Assembly (NCBI GenBank): GCA_002633005.1
Contig: NMRA01000039.1
Span: 241,225 to 305,224 of the forward strand
Origin: Phoronis australis
Lineage: Eukaryota; Phoronida; Phoronidae
Direction: 5' to 3'
DNA length: 64,000 nt
Made by a program: the position numbers and the translations under genes. Below, piece after piece: positions 12,914-22,778 of this stretch (within the stretch, counting starts at the first letter, position 1; every line of letters begins with the position of its first letter). The notes under the pieces were generated by a model, which saw only the letters and a list, made by a program, of their open reading frames with translations, searched no databases and had not been told where the DNA came from.

Positions 12914-13074
12914 CAGGGGCAGATCTAGGATTTTTAGATAGGAGGGGGGGGCAGGGCAGACTATTACGCAGGATTTTACCCGTAAGATATTTGCACCCTC
13001 AAACTGCCAAATGAAATATGGGAGTTTTAGGGGGGCCACGGGCCAGGCCCCCTTGCCCCCCAAATCCACCAATG
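12914..13074 (+). mobile_element. Short inverted-terminal-repeat MITE (CAGGGGCGGAT family), copy 1
   Basis: Starts CAGGGGCAGATCTAGGATTT and ends CCAAATCCACCAATG, imperfect inverted ends. The interior carries GGCAGGGCAGA, CAGGATTTT and AACTGCCAAATG as in the copies at 16677, 18559 and 32665. It is non-coding and about 160 bp. The ends resemble hAT-type MITEs, but the superfamily is not proven. Confidence 0.65.
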
Positions 13075-13079
13075 TGATC

Positions 13080-14040
13080 TTGTGATTTGATGTGAAATTC
13101 CCTCCTAGCTCAGATGTACTTATTTCTGAGCTGATGTGGTGTCTTTGCTCTTTACCTTTTAAGCTGTGTAATCCATTGTTTTCATCAAACATGATGAGCC
13201 TGTTCTATCTGCTATAACAACACACTTAAACAGCGATATCTCTGTAGAAATCGATCCAAATTTTATATAATACATACCACCATGTTTGTCTCAATGAGAC
13301 GAATCTTTTTATATGCAGCACATGTATATTCTTTTATTTTTTACGAAATTATGTAAAAAGGCAGATATTTTATGCATAATCGTCGCGTTTCAACGGCCAT
13401 TTTCTCGTCAACCGCTCATCCAATTTTTCTGATTTTTGCACCATTTCATTTCTCATACCAAGGGCTTTTCAAAAATGTATGACACATGGGTATTGTAAAA
13501 ATAATTAAAAAAACGTTGTCCTCCCTACTAACTGCAATCCTAGGCCGATCTTATGTCAATGCTTCATTACATTTAGCAGGCTGTTTAGACAAGTTAGAAG
13601 CTCTATAATAGGACTAGGTATGGCTTGCCGTGCAAGTTAAAAATCGTGGTCTAGATATGCACCTTTTCCGAAAACTCTTTCTTTTCTACTACCTCCTGAA
13701 CGGGGTCTTCTGGTAACTCTGTTCCAGCTTTTGTTGCTTCTTCGTCCATCTCGATAAACAGGAAATGGCGCTGTTTTATTCAACCGAATAACTTTAATTC
13801 TACAATGTATCTGTCTTAGACAAATGTAACCCACACTAAACTGATATGTTGATGGTAAAGTACATCTGATAATGTAACTTTGTGAAACAGTTCTTTTTTA
13901 GGGTTAAAAATAATACAACAGTTCCCTCTCTGTCAAAGTCACATGATCGTCATGTGACCGCCACGAGTCCGACGCCTCACTAACTTATGGAGCCTTGTTG
14001 TCGACTAGGAAGACCAGTCGGTGGCCGCCCGCCGGGGTCA
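13080..14040. other. Repeat-rich stretch with no recognised gene
   Basis: No exon or conserved frame was recognised. A minus-strand open frame at 13637-13834 is rich in Arg and Lys but matches no family I know. Confidence 0.5.
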
Positions 14041-14049
14041 GTCGGGTTT

Positions 14050-14102
14050 GACTGCCAGTGAGCTACGGACTCCGGCTTGGGAGACCCGGGTTCGAATGGC
14101 TT
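14050..14102 (+). repeat. tRNA-derived SINE head
   Basis: An A-box-like CCAGTGAGCTACGGA and a B box GGGTTCGAATGG about 25 nt downstream. The intervening TCCGGCTTGGGAGACCC resembles the interior of the copy near 10010-10040. No tRNA fold is evident. Confidence 0.45.
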
Positions 14103-14280
14103 TACCTGCAAGTTTCTTGGTGCTCCCGTGAACGTGTACGCGGGGCCAGAATGAGTCGAAAATATCCGAAAATCAACGTCTGGACTAGTGAACACAACCA
14201 TCCGAGTATTTTTGATGACCCTTTGAGTTGTTTGACAAATAGATCGAGAGGCAGGCATCAGAAACATCAGCAGAAATTTT

Positions 14281-14660
14281 CAAATGGCCACCAGGTACTG
14301 GTGCAGAAAACATCAAATCTGTCCGAAATTAGGAAAACGTTGCCGTCTCCTAATTGAAACATATTTGCCGAAGTCAGGAGTGCCTGAAAATACATTGATC
14401 ATATGAATTCTGATACAGACGCATCCGTAAGACATTTTACCCGATAGGAGACACCTTGGATCATTTCGACACATGTTACCGTTTGCCGTCGGCTCCATAG
14501 GAAATCATCTTTCAAAATTCCCAAAGCTCATTCAAAGAGTTCAGGACGATTCGGCCCCAGGTAAAAAAAACGTGAAAAAAAGTCCACGGTGGCAAAAAAA
14601 TAGCAAAAATGGCCAGGTGGTGCAGAAGACATCAAATCTGTCCGAAAATTGAAAGTCAGT
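14281..14660. repeat. Diverged repeat units (ATGGCCA...GAAAA family)
   Basis: Two units, at about 14282-14345 and 14607-14660, start AAATGGCCA and run through ACATCAAATCTGTCCGAAA. They resemble the units that form an array at 56928-57780. Confidence 0.5.
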
Positions 14661-15225
14661 GTCAGTCGTATACTTGGAAGAAGCATGGAACGCGAAGGCT
14701 CGTAATCCCCTTTAAGCAATTGATGGCAAATTAAAGAGGGAATTTCCAGAAAACAAATACATAATTCACGAGTTTCTAATTTCCCTCGCACGTAATGATA
14801 AATGCACGCATGCACTCGCAGTAAATTCGACTAACAGCTGATTGGCACTTATATGAAACTTCGGCGGACTAAACTAAAAGAAAAATGATTTAACATCAAC
14901 AGAAATTCGAAATTTTTACGTACGTACAATCGTAAAAATGCCTGACCAGATTGAATTCTTTCTCAGTGGCAGAGAACGACTACGAAAGAATAATGCAATT
15001 TAGTATATTTTTCGCGTTTCAGGCTTCTTATAGAAACCTACTTGCCGAATTTCAGTGAAAATACATTAATGCGCAGCAGACAGAAATGGTCTAAGACCAC
15101 GTTTCAGGCTCGCCAAAATGAAGAAAATGTGGTGCCGGATCCGGTTTGACAACGGCGGTGCAGCACTGAAAAAAGTGTGGCGCAATATAGCTTCCCAGCC
15201 CCTTGTGATGTACCGCCAATAGACC

Positions 15226-15280
15226 ATGGGCGGCGCAGCAGTGGAAAAAGTGGGGGCTATAGCCTATGATGCGCCACCCA
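15226..15280. repeat. Small palindromic MITE-like element, copy 2
   Basis: A 55-bp element with 11-bp inverted ends TGGGCGGCGCA (15227-15237) and TGCGCCACCCA (15270-15280), and the interior GTGGAAAAAGTGGGGGCTAT. A second, more decayed copy with CACTGAAAAAAGTGTGGCG lies just upstream at about 15165-15215. Confidence 0.6.
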
Positions 15281-15600
15281 AGAAGTTTTGTGGACTATAG
15301 TAAATGGGAAGTGCATTATTGTCACGAATGGTATTCAGTGGTTCCATGAAGTTGTTTTGTCTACTCGGATACGCAATACTCTCTTTGTCAAACCTTATGT
15401 TAAGACGATTTCCAAAGCAATCCCCGGTCATTATTGCCAACACGAATAACGGATTTGGTCTTTTGGGCATTTTAAGACTATTTTAAATACGACAAATTTG
15501 TTAAGAATCCATGGCATAAAACGTGTAATAAACATTACAAAAAGAAGTAGGTTTCGCGCGCAAACGCTGTGGATCATAAACAAGTACGTCTCTTAGTATG

Positions 15601-15672
15601 AGATCGTGTTGGTGTAGTGGTAACGCACGCGCGCTCTATGCGCAAGGTCGTGAGTTCGAGTCTTTGGTACTT
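15601..15672 (+). repeat. tRNA-like sequence (SINE head or tRNA pseudogene)
   Basis: GGTGTAGTGGTAACGCACG gives a good A box. GAGTTCGAGTC at about 15652-15662 gives a B box at tRNA spacing, and a possible anticodon stem GCGC/GCGC lies between. The T stem pairs poorly and no acceptor stem was found, so it is not a functional tRNA as read. A different family from the copies near 10010 and 14060. Confidence 0.45.
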
Positions 15673-16676
15673 GCAGTTTTTCCTGTTTGACACGTTCTCC
15701 GTGTTTTTTTTGCCTTTTTTTCTTGGTTAATACTTCAGGAATCAAGGAAAATATTTGATTTTTAGAGGTCAAAATAGAAAAATTTCCTGGGCGGGAGGGG
15801 GGCAAACCCCCCTCCCGACCTCCCCCTATTTGGTGCTATGCGCATCTACAATCGTGGTTCAGTTTGCGCAAATGTTTACAGCCGGACATAAAGTTGGCCC
15901 CCCCCTTGTGATATCCTAGATCTACCACTGAGTAATAACGTCAAAATCAGCCACTCGAACTGTAGTCAGTTAGTCCAAAACACACAAGAAGAGGCTTTCC
16001 GAGGAATTTTGATTTTAGGGGAGACAACTCTGCAATTTTCCAATGAACCAGCGAGAAAAGATAGACCTGTATATTGATTGCTGCACTGCTTAATTTTGGA
16101 GAGGTTGGTGAAAGTTTTTCGGTGTCCGTTGAAGTTTGAAGTTTACTTGATGGTACACAACCAATCGTCCGCGGAATGCGATATTTGTGCGCAAATCATT
16201 TTCATTTTAAATCTCTGAGAATTAGTTTAATTCAGTTCCCATGTTTGCCAAACGCGGAGGTCACGAACAGCGCGATTTAGACATCACAAAAGGCAGTTTT
16301 CAAGCGAAGTTTTGGAAAAAATTGTGTTCTCTGGGATGTTGAAAAAGGGTTGGCAACCGTATAAAAAGCGGTCACTGTTGTTTCTTGGCCCCCCTGTAAT
16401 GCGATTTGCAAGCTCGGATGATTTAGCTCGGAATGTAAATGTCCATTGCCACTTGATTGCAACAAGCAACCGGTCATGTACATGTATATGCTAAATATTT
16501 TGAATTCTCAAATCATTGCATAAGAGAGCCCTTCATCATAAGACGCAGCTTGGTTAAACTTGGGTTATATAAGTTCTTTATAACAGTATGTTAATTGCTG
16601 TTTTTTTAATGATGCTGTCTTTAAAGGTATCACATTCATAAGAAAACAGACAGCACACCCATCAGCGGACCTTAGA

Positions 16677-16838
16677 CAGGGGCGGATCCAGGATTTTGAG
16701 TTAGGGGGGGCAGGGCAGAATATTAGCCAGGATTTTGCTCGTCAGACATTCGCACTCCCGATGGAACTGCCAAATGGAATCTGGGAGGATTTTAGGAGGG
16801 GCAATGGCCCCCTTGGCCCCCCTCTAAATCCGCCACTG
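16677..16838 (+). mobile_element. Short inverted-terminal-repeat MITE (CAGGGGCGGAT family), copy 2
   Basis: Best-preserved copy, 162 bp: starts CAGGGGCGGATCCAGG and ends CTCTAAATCCGCCACTG. The inverted complement of the right end, CAGTGGCGGAT, matches the left end. It is flanked by TTAGA on both sides (16672-16676 and 16839-16843), which fits a 5-bp target-site duplication. No coding content. Confidence 0.75.
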
Positions 16839-16844
16839 TTAGAT

Positions 16845-18190
16845 GTCAAGATGATCGCGCTCCCCGCGGGACGTGCCAAGCAGAGGCACAAAAGGCCTCG
16901 TGATAACCATCGCTCGCGAGGGAGAGGGGTTAATATTTGAAGCGCTGTACAAATCCTCGCCGGTGAAATCCCTAAAAATGACACGTTGGTGTCGTTTTTA
17001 TCATGCGCGGAGGGGAGGCCTGGTACCCCTCGGACTCCCCTAAATCCACATATGCATTCCGTTTGGATTAAAACAGACTGTTTACCTCCTTCTTCTATTT
17101 GTTTGAAAAGGTAAACAAGGGAATTGACCTCTGACCTCATTGGCAAATTACTCGCACGACGATCGCCACCCACGAATTCCTGGTGATGTACATGTAACTT
17201 ATGAAGTAAATTGGGTGCCAAGTTTAATTAGAATAGGCAAGAACACATAGAAAATCACGACTCAAATGGCCACCGCACTAGGCTCACTGTCGTGACCATT
17301 TTTTACCGGCTTACTGAGTAATCATGAGTACTCATGGCCTTACCTCCCCATTCCCCTGGGCTGTTAAAACCATGAAATCCCCAACATCACGATCTGAGCT
17401 GGTTTCACGTTTGATTAAACTGGACAAACAAGCATATTGTGTAACATTTTTGATGAAAAATGTTAGAATTATGTAACGATTTATTATAAATCGATGATTA
17501 AATTTATGAACAAATGTGTTAATTAATATCAGTTAACTATTTTGAAAGTCACGAATATTTTAGAACAGGACTTGTTATTGTAAACAACTTGTTGTGGTAA
17601 ATTTGAGTATTGCGCAATTTCTTCAGGAAAGCTTTAGTTCTGCTAAGTTCTTTGTGTAGTTCTGACAATCAGGATATGATCATCAAAATATGCGGTTTTG
17701 GATTGGTCAACTTTAGGTGGGTTGATTCTAAGAAATACCCACACCGATGTACTTATGCCTTGACCAGTGTCCATGTGATGTTTAGTCATATCTTAATAGT
17801 ACATGTATAATTTCTGGCGCAAACATAAGCGTCATTCTCAAAAGAAAAGTTTAGGAGACGAGGAAGCTCAGTAACTTTGGAGAATCAAGTATTTTAGGCT
17901 GATCACTGAGTGTGTAGAGTTTCAAGTAGTGTGTTCAGTCACTGACAAGGATCATACTGATACACAAAACAAGAATTGGATGTCCGTGCGTGGATAAGAT
18001 CAAAGGGAGCAATTTCTGTAAGTCTCATTAGAGTTTATGAGCTATGAAATGTTCTAGGATATAATAAGTTTTGTTTTGTAAATGTGATTTAATGTTTATA
18101 TACCGATTCAGTCAGATTTGAGTAATTTTGACTAGTTTCTTAGAGTTACTATTGTTAATAATTTAATTTAGATTCGGTTTATATAATACT
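16845..18190. other. Intergenic stretch, nothing recognised
   Basis: A GC-richer segment at about 16850-17060 is followed by AT-rich sequence. The long minus-strand frame across 16742-17221 includes the translated MITE and is not a gene. Confidence 0.5.
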
Positions 18191-18233
18191 TTCATGTATT
18201 TAGAGTATTTTGTGTATTTTCATAGATTTACAG

Positions 18234-18433
18234 TTCTCACACGGTTCTCACAAGGATTTAAAGTTTTCACTGAGGCGGGGTTCCAAGTGGAATTCATAAA
18301 TAAAATCATCTCGTCAAACTCGGACTTTGATTTTGTCTGTCCAACGCAGAACATTACATATTGTGTACACACTGCTGTGGTAGTAAACGGGTCAGTGTTC
18401 TCAGTGAAACAAAGGAATTACAACTGCATGAGA
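18234..18433 (+). other. Possible unassigned exon
   Basis: An open stretch between an acceptor (TAGATTTACAG) and a consensus donor (GAGTAAGTC). It translates as FKVFTEAGFQVEFINKIISS, then a Cys-containing segment ending NYNCMR. I do not recognise a family and no neighbouring exon is visible. It could be an exon of an unseen gene or a chance open frame. Confidence 0.22.
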
Positions 18434-18558
18434 GTAAGTCAAATTTCTCTGATGCTGGTCAACCGTTTTGCTCCGTTCGAAGTTTTTTTGGTTAGGGTAT
18501 TTCATACAAAACACTTCTTCTTCACTATTTGTTGAACGTCGTTTGCCGGAAAAGTATT

Positions 18559-18633
18559 CAGTGGCTTATTTAGAGGGACTAGGCCAAGGGGGCCATGCCC
18601 TCCACTCCTAAAATTCTCTGCCCCGCCCCACCC
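18559..18633 (-). mobile_element. Short inverted-terminal-repeat MITE, copy 3, cut by an assembly gap
   Basis: Reads CAGTGGCTTATTTAGAGGGA and then GGCCAAGGGGGCCATGCCC, which is the right end of the family in reverse orientation. It runs into the N gap at 18634. Homopolymeric C follows the gap, so the missing sequence is at least partly this repeat. Confidence 0.6.
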
Positions 18634-19059
18634 NNNNNNNNNNNNNNNNNNNNNNNNNNNNNNNNNNNNNNNNNNNNNNNNNNNNNNNNNNNNNNNNNNN
18701 NNNNNNNNNNNNNNNNNNNNNNNNNNNNNNNNNNNNNNNNNNNNNNNNNNNNNNNNNNNNNNNNNNNNNNNNNNNNNNNNNNNNNNNNNNNNNNNNNNNN
18801 NNNNNNNNNNNNNNNNNNNNNNNNNNNNNNNNNNNNNNNNNNNNNNNNNNNNNNNNNNNNNNNNNNNNNNNNNNNNNNNNNNNNNNNNNNNNNNNNNNNN
18901 NNNNNNNNNNNNNNNNNNNNNNNNNNNNNNNNNNNNNNNNNNNNNNNNNNNNNNNNNNNNNNNNNNNNNNNNNNNNNNNNNNNNNNNNNNNNNNNNNNNN
19001 NNNNNNNNNNNNNNNNNNNNNNNNNNNNNNNNNNNNNNNNNNNNNNNNNNNNNNNNNNN
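18634..19059. other. Assembly gap (426 N)
   Basis: A run of N with G/C homopolymer and MITE sequence on its borders. Open frames reported through the Ns have no meaning. Confidence 0.95.
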
Positions 19060-20114
19060 GCCCCCCCCCCCCCCGAGCTTAATTATCAGATGGACACAGA
19101 CAATGAGCCGGAGAGCAGGATTATGAAAACCAAGATTTGCCAACTACCCTTGATCAATGCTGTCAAACTTAGTAGGCCCCACTAACGACACGGCTGTCAT
19201 CATTGGACTAGCCGATCAGTGAAATCGGGACCATCCACGGCACAGCGCGAGTGCGTAACGCAGCCCAGGTGAGCTTTATCTCTCTCCTCACTGTAGCCTA
19301 CGTTCGGTAGGCCCAATAATTTCAGACCAAACGTCTTGCTCTGGGATGGGCTGTGAATGAATACTGCCAGGCAGCTTGCTTATCTGCAGATCACGCACGA
19401 AACCTACTCTTGCGTGATCTTGAGTGTAAGCACTATTCCAAGTTCACGTATACATTACAAACTTTCCTGGTGCTGCGTATAGGTGGCGTTATGCCAGAGG
19501 GTAAGCGGAACCATAGGCATAGAGCTCTCCATGTCAGGCAGTAACTTACTTAGAGGTATATCCAGCTTGTTTCCTCCACAGACCCTCAAGATACGATATC
19601 GGTGACGTCAGAGTGTGAGCCCAGGGAACCAATAATATGCCATAACCGTGTTGACTACTACATCCCGGCGACCGTGTAGTTCGATCTCCTTATCTTTGAG
19701 TCTGACCTTGCCCTACACGGTCTGAAACGGCGGTTTTACTCGTCGGAGTGCTGACATTTGGTAAGCATTGTAAATGAAATGGACGTAAACCCAGTGTTTG
19801 AGAATAACTGCCGGCTAATTTGCGTCTGCAGATTTGTCTTTTGGGACGTCACTGTACGTGTGACTCGAACGCCACGATCTGTACCGGAGAATCCCGGCTC
19901 TGTAGCCGAGTGTAGGCCTGTGACTGACTGAGTTTTTAACTATTAGGTCAGTATTCTGCCTGAGCCACCCCGGTGATTTTGGCAAAGGTGTCTACGCTGC
20001 ACTTTTAAGTCAGCGCTGAATACTCATAGACCCATGGTTCTTCTCTTCAGTGGCCGAACCGATGGTTTCCCGAAAGACCGCTACCGGGGAACTTCGTTGT
20101 AGCCTAGGGCACGT

Positions 20115-20190
20115 CTGTTCCGCGCCTAGGCAATGACCATCGCCTCTGTTGCCCAACAGAGGCGATGGTCATGGCCTATTCTGCGCCTAG
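20115..20190. mobile_element. Miniature palindromic insertion 1 with flanking direct repeats, copy A
   Basis: A near-perfect palindrome at 20130-20175: 22-nt arms containing CAATGACCATCGCCTCTG, with a 2-nt centre and one mismatch near the tips. It is flanked by CTGTTCCGCGCCTAG (20115-20129) and CTATTCTGCGCCTAG (20176-20190). If the element is taken to start TAGGCAATG and end CCTA, the flanks reduce to a 9-bp direct repeat TTCYGCGCC. There is no coding capacity. Confidence 0.7.
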
Positions 20191-20509
20191 CAGCTGTCTG
20201 TCAAGTCTATAATTTATGGTCGAGAGAACGGTAGCTCAGCTCAGCTCCGTGCGACCGGCTGCTAGTACAGAGTGTCACAGAGCAAAGAAAACCTGCAAAC
20301 CACATTCAGGATGTTTCATCGAAACTGCGGAACTCCGGTGTAAAACAGAGTATCCCGGAGTCGAAAATGTTCAGACTCCTGCACCTTTTGCAAAACAGCT
20401 AACCACTTTGTAGCCCGAAATAGGCCTACACGAACCTGGACCGTCTTTTATCGGGCTGGTTAGCTGTTTTGAAGGCCGGTGCGGGAGTCTGTGTTTTCGA
20501 CTCCGGGAT

Positions 20510-21650
20510 CATTACCAGCAATTCGTAAACTAGGTCATCCGCCAGGTTCTCTGCGTAAACTAGGTCATCGCTTATGGACCAGTTAGCGCTTCACTCTTCG
20601 CGTGTCTCACTGGAGAGAAGCACCAGGAAGGTTGTTCTACATTTTGTAGCCCAAAATTACCACCAAAGTTCAAATATATTCCGTTAAAAAGGAAAGACAA
20701 AACATATTATTACAGATGTCTGGCCAATATCATGAGCCACCACTCGTAAGCAAACCAAAGATGTCCCGGCTTACTCGTTGCCTTATCTCGCACTACCTCA
20801 ATCGACTAGTTTTCAGTTCGCAGTGCAACGATACAATTCTCATAAATTCAGCTTGTAATGACCCCTTTCAGTTTTAAACCATGCCCGAAGTACTCGGAAA
20901 CAAATTATTGCTAGGTAAAACGAGGTTTTTTTTCCCTGAAGTGCATCGTAAACATCTGAGGTGAGTTTTCCGCAAACAGCTACTTTGGTTAAGAGCTGAA
21001 TTTTAGCTCCCATACTACTATGGGCCGGGCCGGTCAAGGGCCAATTCCTGTTGTACGCACTACATATGGCATTGGAATCAAACTGCTATATATAGAGAAA
21101 ACGTTTATTAGTATACTGGTGTGAATATTATCAGTGATTTAACCAAAAACTTCGAATTAACTAGACCCACTAATCTTAGTCTCAGTCTGTGATGATAAAC
21201 TGATATCAAAAGGCCAAAATTGGCAATTTTCGGCGACCCCATGTTAAATACAAAATTTTGTCTAGTTTTCTTCAAACTCCTACATTTCAATCTTGATTAT
21301 ACTGACATCTGTTGGGTCTATCGACTACTAACCGCACATGAAAGGCTTGGTCGAAAATTATCGTTTTCTCGCATGCACTTTCGGGTTTTTAGCGGCGATT
21401 CCACTAATCGAAGCGACAAAATAAGCCAAAACTTTGGCCATACCATGTTAAACATATTTTTTTTCCAATTTTGCTGAAACTTGGCCACGTTTTTAACAAA
21501 ATACTTATCTATGTTATGTGCTATCGGCAAATGTGATTAATTCACAAATAAGACCCACACGCTGTGTTTTCTGCGAATCCCATGTATCCTGAAGGGGGCT
21601 GAGTGATTTTCGCGCATGCGCAGTTCACGGTTTCAATATTGCTGGTAATG
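20510..21650. mobile_element. 1141-bp terminal-inverted-repeat DNA transposon, non-autonomous
   Basis: Perfect 13-bp terminal inverted repeats: CATTACCAGCAAT at 20510-20522 and ATTGCTGGTAATG at 21638-21650. The empty site is seen at 22590/22591 in copy B. Compared with it, only a T is duplicated at the junction, so the target-site duplication is unusually short or has decayed. A 16-nt word (CGTAAACTAGGTCATC) is repeated near the left end at about 20525 and 20555. No transposase frame is present, so it would need an enzyme supplied from elsewhere. The superfamily is unassigned. Confidence 0.8.
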
Positions 21651-21750
21651 TACCTGTTTTACACCGGGTTTCTCGTTTCGATGGACTTTTGGTAGTAGTG
21701 TAATATAATAAGACTATGCCTTCCATGTGTATGAAATTTCAGGGGATATG

Positions 21751-21838
21751 CTACCTCTGTAGTAGGCAATGACCATCGCCTCTGTTGGCTCTGGTTCGGG
21801 CCAACAGAGGCGATGGTCATTGCCTACCTCTGTAGTAG
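21751..21838. mobile_element. Miniature palindromic insertion 2 with perfect 15-bp flanking repeats, copy A
   Basis: A 58-bp palindrome (21766-21823) with arms carrying the same CAATGACCATCGCCTCTG word as insertion 1 and a 12-nt loop. It is flanked on both sides by CTACCTCTGTAGTAG (21751-21765 and 21824-21838). With TAG and CTA assigned to the element, the direct repeat is the 9-mer CCTCTGTAG. Confidence 0.75.
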
Positions 21839-22193
21839 TTAAATCCAGGAATAGTGCTCTGATATTGAAAACCCAGGAATAGTGGCAGTTATGCAATAAT
21901 ACAGGACTAGTGGCAGTTATGCAAGAATTTTGAGTTATTGGGAGATGGACAATACATGCAGGGTGGGTCCATCGCGTGGTCAGTTAACTCGTTATATTTA
22001 GCTCGTCGTAGAGAGANACTATTAGGTCAGTATTCTGCCTGAGCCACCCCGGTGATTTTGGCAAAGGTGTCTACGCTGCACTTTTAAGTCAGCGCTGAAC
22101 ACTCATAGACCCATGGTTCTTCTCTTCAGTGGCCGAACCGATGGTTTCCCGAAAGACAGCTACCGGGGAACTTCGTTGTAGCCTAGGGCACGT

Positions 22194-22269
22194 CTGTTCC
22201 GCGCCTAGGCAATGACCATCGCCTCTGTTGCCCAACAGAGGCGATGGTCATGGCCTATTCCGCGCCTAG
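22194..22269. mobile_element. Miniature palindromic insertion 1, copy B
   Basis: Same palindrome as at 20115-20190. Here the flanks are CTGTTCCGCGCCTAG and CTATTCCGCGCCTAG. The inner 9-mer TTCCGCGCC is identical on both sides and only the third base of the outer triplet differs. Confidence 0.72.
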
Positions 22270-22396
22270 CAGCTGTCTGTCAAGTCTATAATTTATGGTC
22301 GAGTGAACGGTAGCTCAGCTCAGCTCCGTGCGGCCGGCTGCTAGCACAGAGTGTCACAGAGCAAAGTAAAACCTGCAAACCACATTCAGGATGTTT

Positions 22397-22623
22397 CATC
22401 GAAACTGCGGAACTCCGGTGTAAGACAGAGTATGCCGGAGTCGAAAATGTTCAGACTCCTGCACCTTTTGCAAAACAGCTAACCACTTTGTAGCCCGAAA
22501 ATAGGGCCTACACGAACCTGGACCGTCTTTTATCGGGCTGGTTAGCTGTTTTGAAGGCCGGTGCGGGAGTCTGTGTTTTCGACTCCGGGATACCTGTTTT
22601 ACACCGGGTTTCTCGTTTCGATG
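22397..22623. mobile_element. 227-bp long foldback with about 95-nt arms
   Basis: The left arm from CATCGAAAC (22397-22405) pairs with the right arm ending GTTTCGATG (22615-22623). Paired blocks include CCGGAGTCGAAAA with TTTTCGACTCCGG, AAAACAGCTAACC with GGTTAGCTGTTTT, and AGCCCGA with TCGGGCT, leaving a loop of about 34 nt. In copy A the same foldback is split by the 1141-bp transposon (20317-20509 plus 21651-21683). Non-coding. Confidence 0.75.
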
Positions 22624-22690
22624 GACTTTTGGTAGTAGTGTAATATAATAAGACTATGCCTTCCATGTGCATGAAATTTCAGGGGATATG

Positions 22691-22778
22691 CTACCTCTGT
22701 AGTAGGCAATGACCATCGCCTCTGTTGGCTCTGGTTCGGGCCAACAGAGGCGATGGTCATTGCCTACCTCTGTAGTAG
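22691..22778. mobile_element. Miniature palindromic insertion 2, copy B
   Basis: Identical in structure to 21751-21838, with CTACCTCTGTAGTAG on both sides of the 58-bp palindrome. Confidence 0.75.

Larger units (their letters stand above)
19939..22016. mobile_element. Foldback/LTR-like repeat block, copy A (interrupted)
   Basis: Positions 19939-20509 match 22018-22590 and positions 21651-22016 match 22591-22956, at about 98%. In this copy a 1.14-kb inverted-repeat transposon (20510-21650) separates the two halves. The block contains two small palindromes and one long foldback, described separately. The copy ends at the single N at 22017, suggesting that A and B are two alleles joined head to tail. 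No coding sequence is recognised. Its outer left limit is not seen; the sequence at 19060-19938 may also belong to it. Confidence 0.7.

Noticed and set aside
15601-15672. Functional tRNA gene
   Set aside because: A and B boxes are present, but the T stem and acceptor stem do not pair.
16742-17221. 159-residue minus-strand frame with Gly/Pro-rich end
   Set aside because: Its last third is the translated MITE copy at 16677-16838; the rest has no family signal.
18502-19185. Long open frames on both strands across 18.5-19.2 kb
   Set aside because: They consist almost wholly of N-encoded X; they reflect the 426-N gap.
20115-22778. CRISPR array from repeated 22-nt words
   Set aside because: The words are inverted pairs forming hairpins, there are no regular spacers, and the genome is animal.
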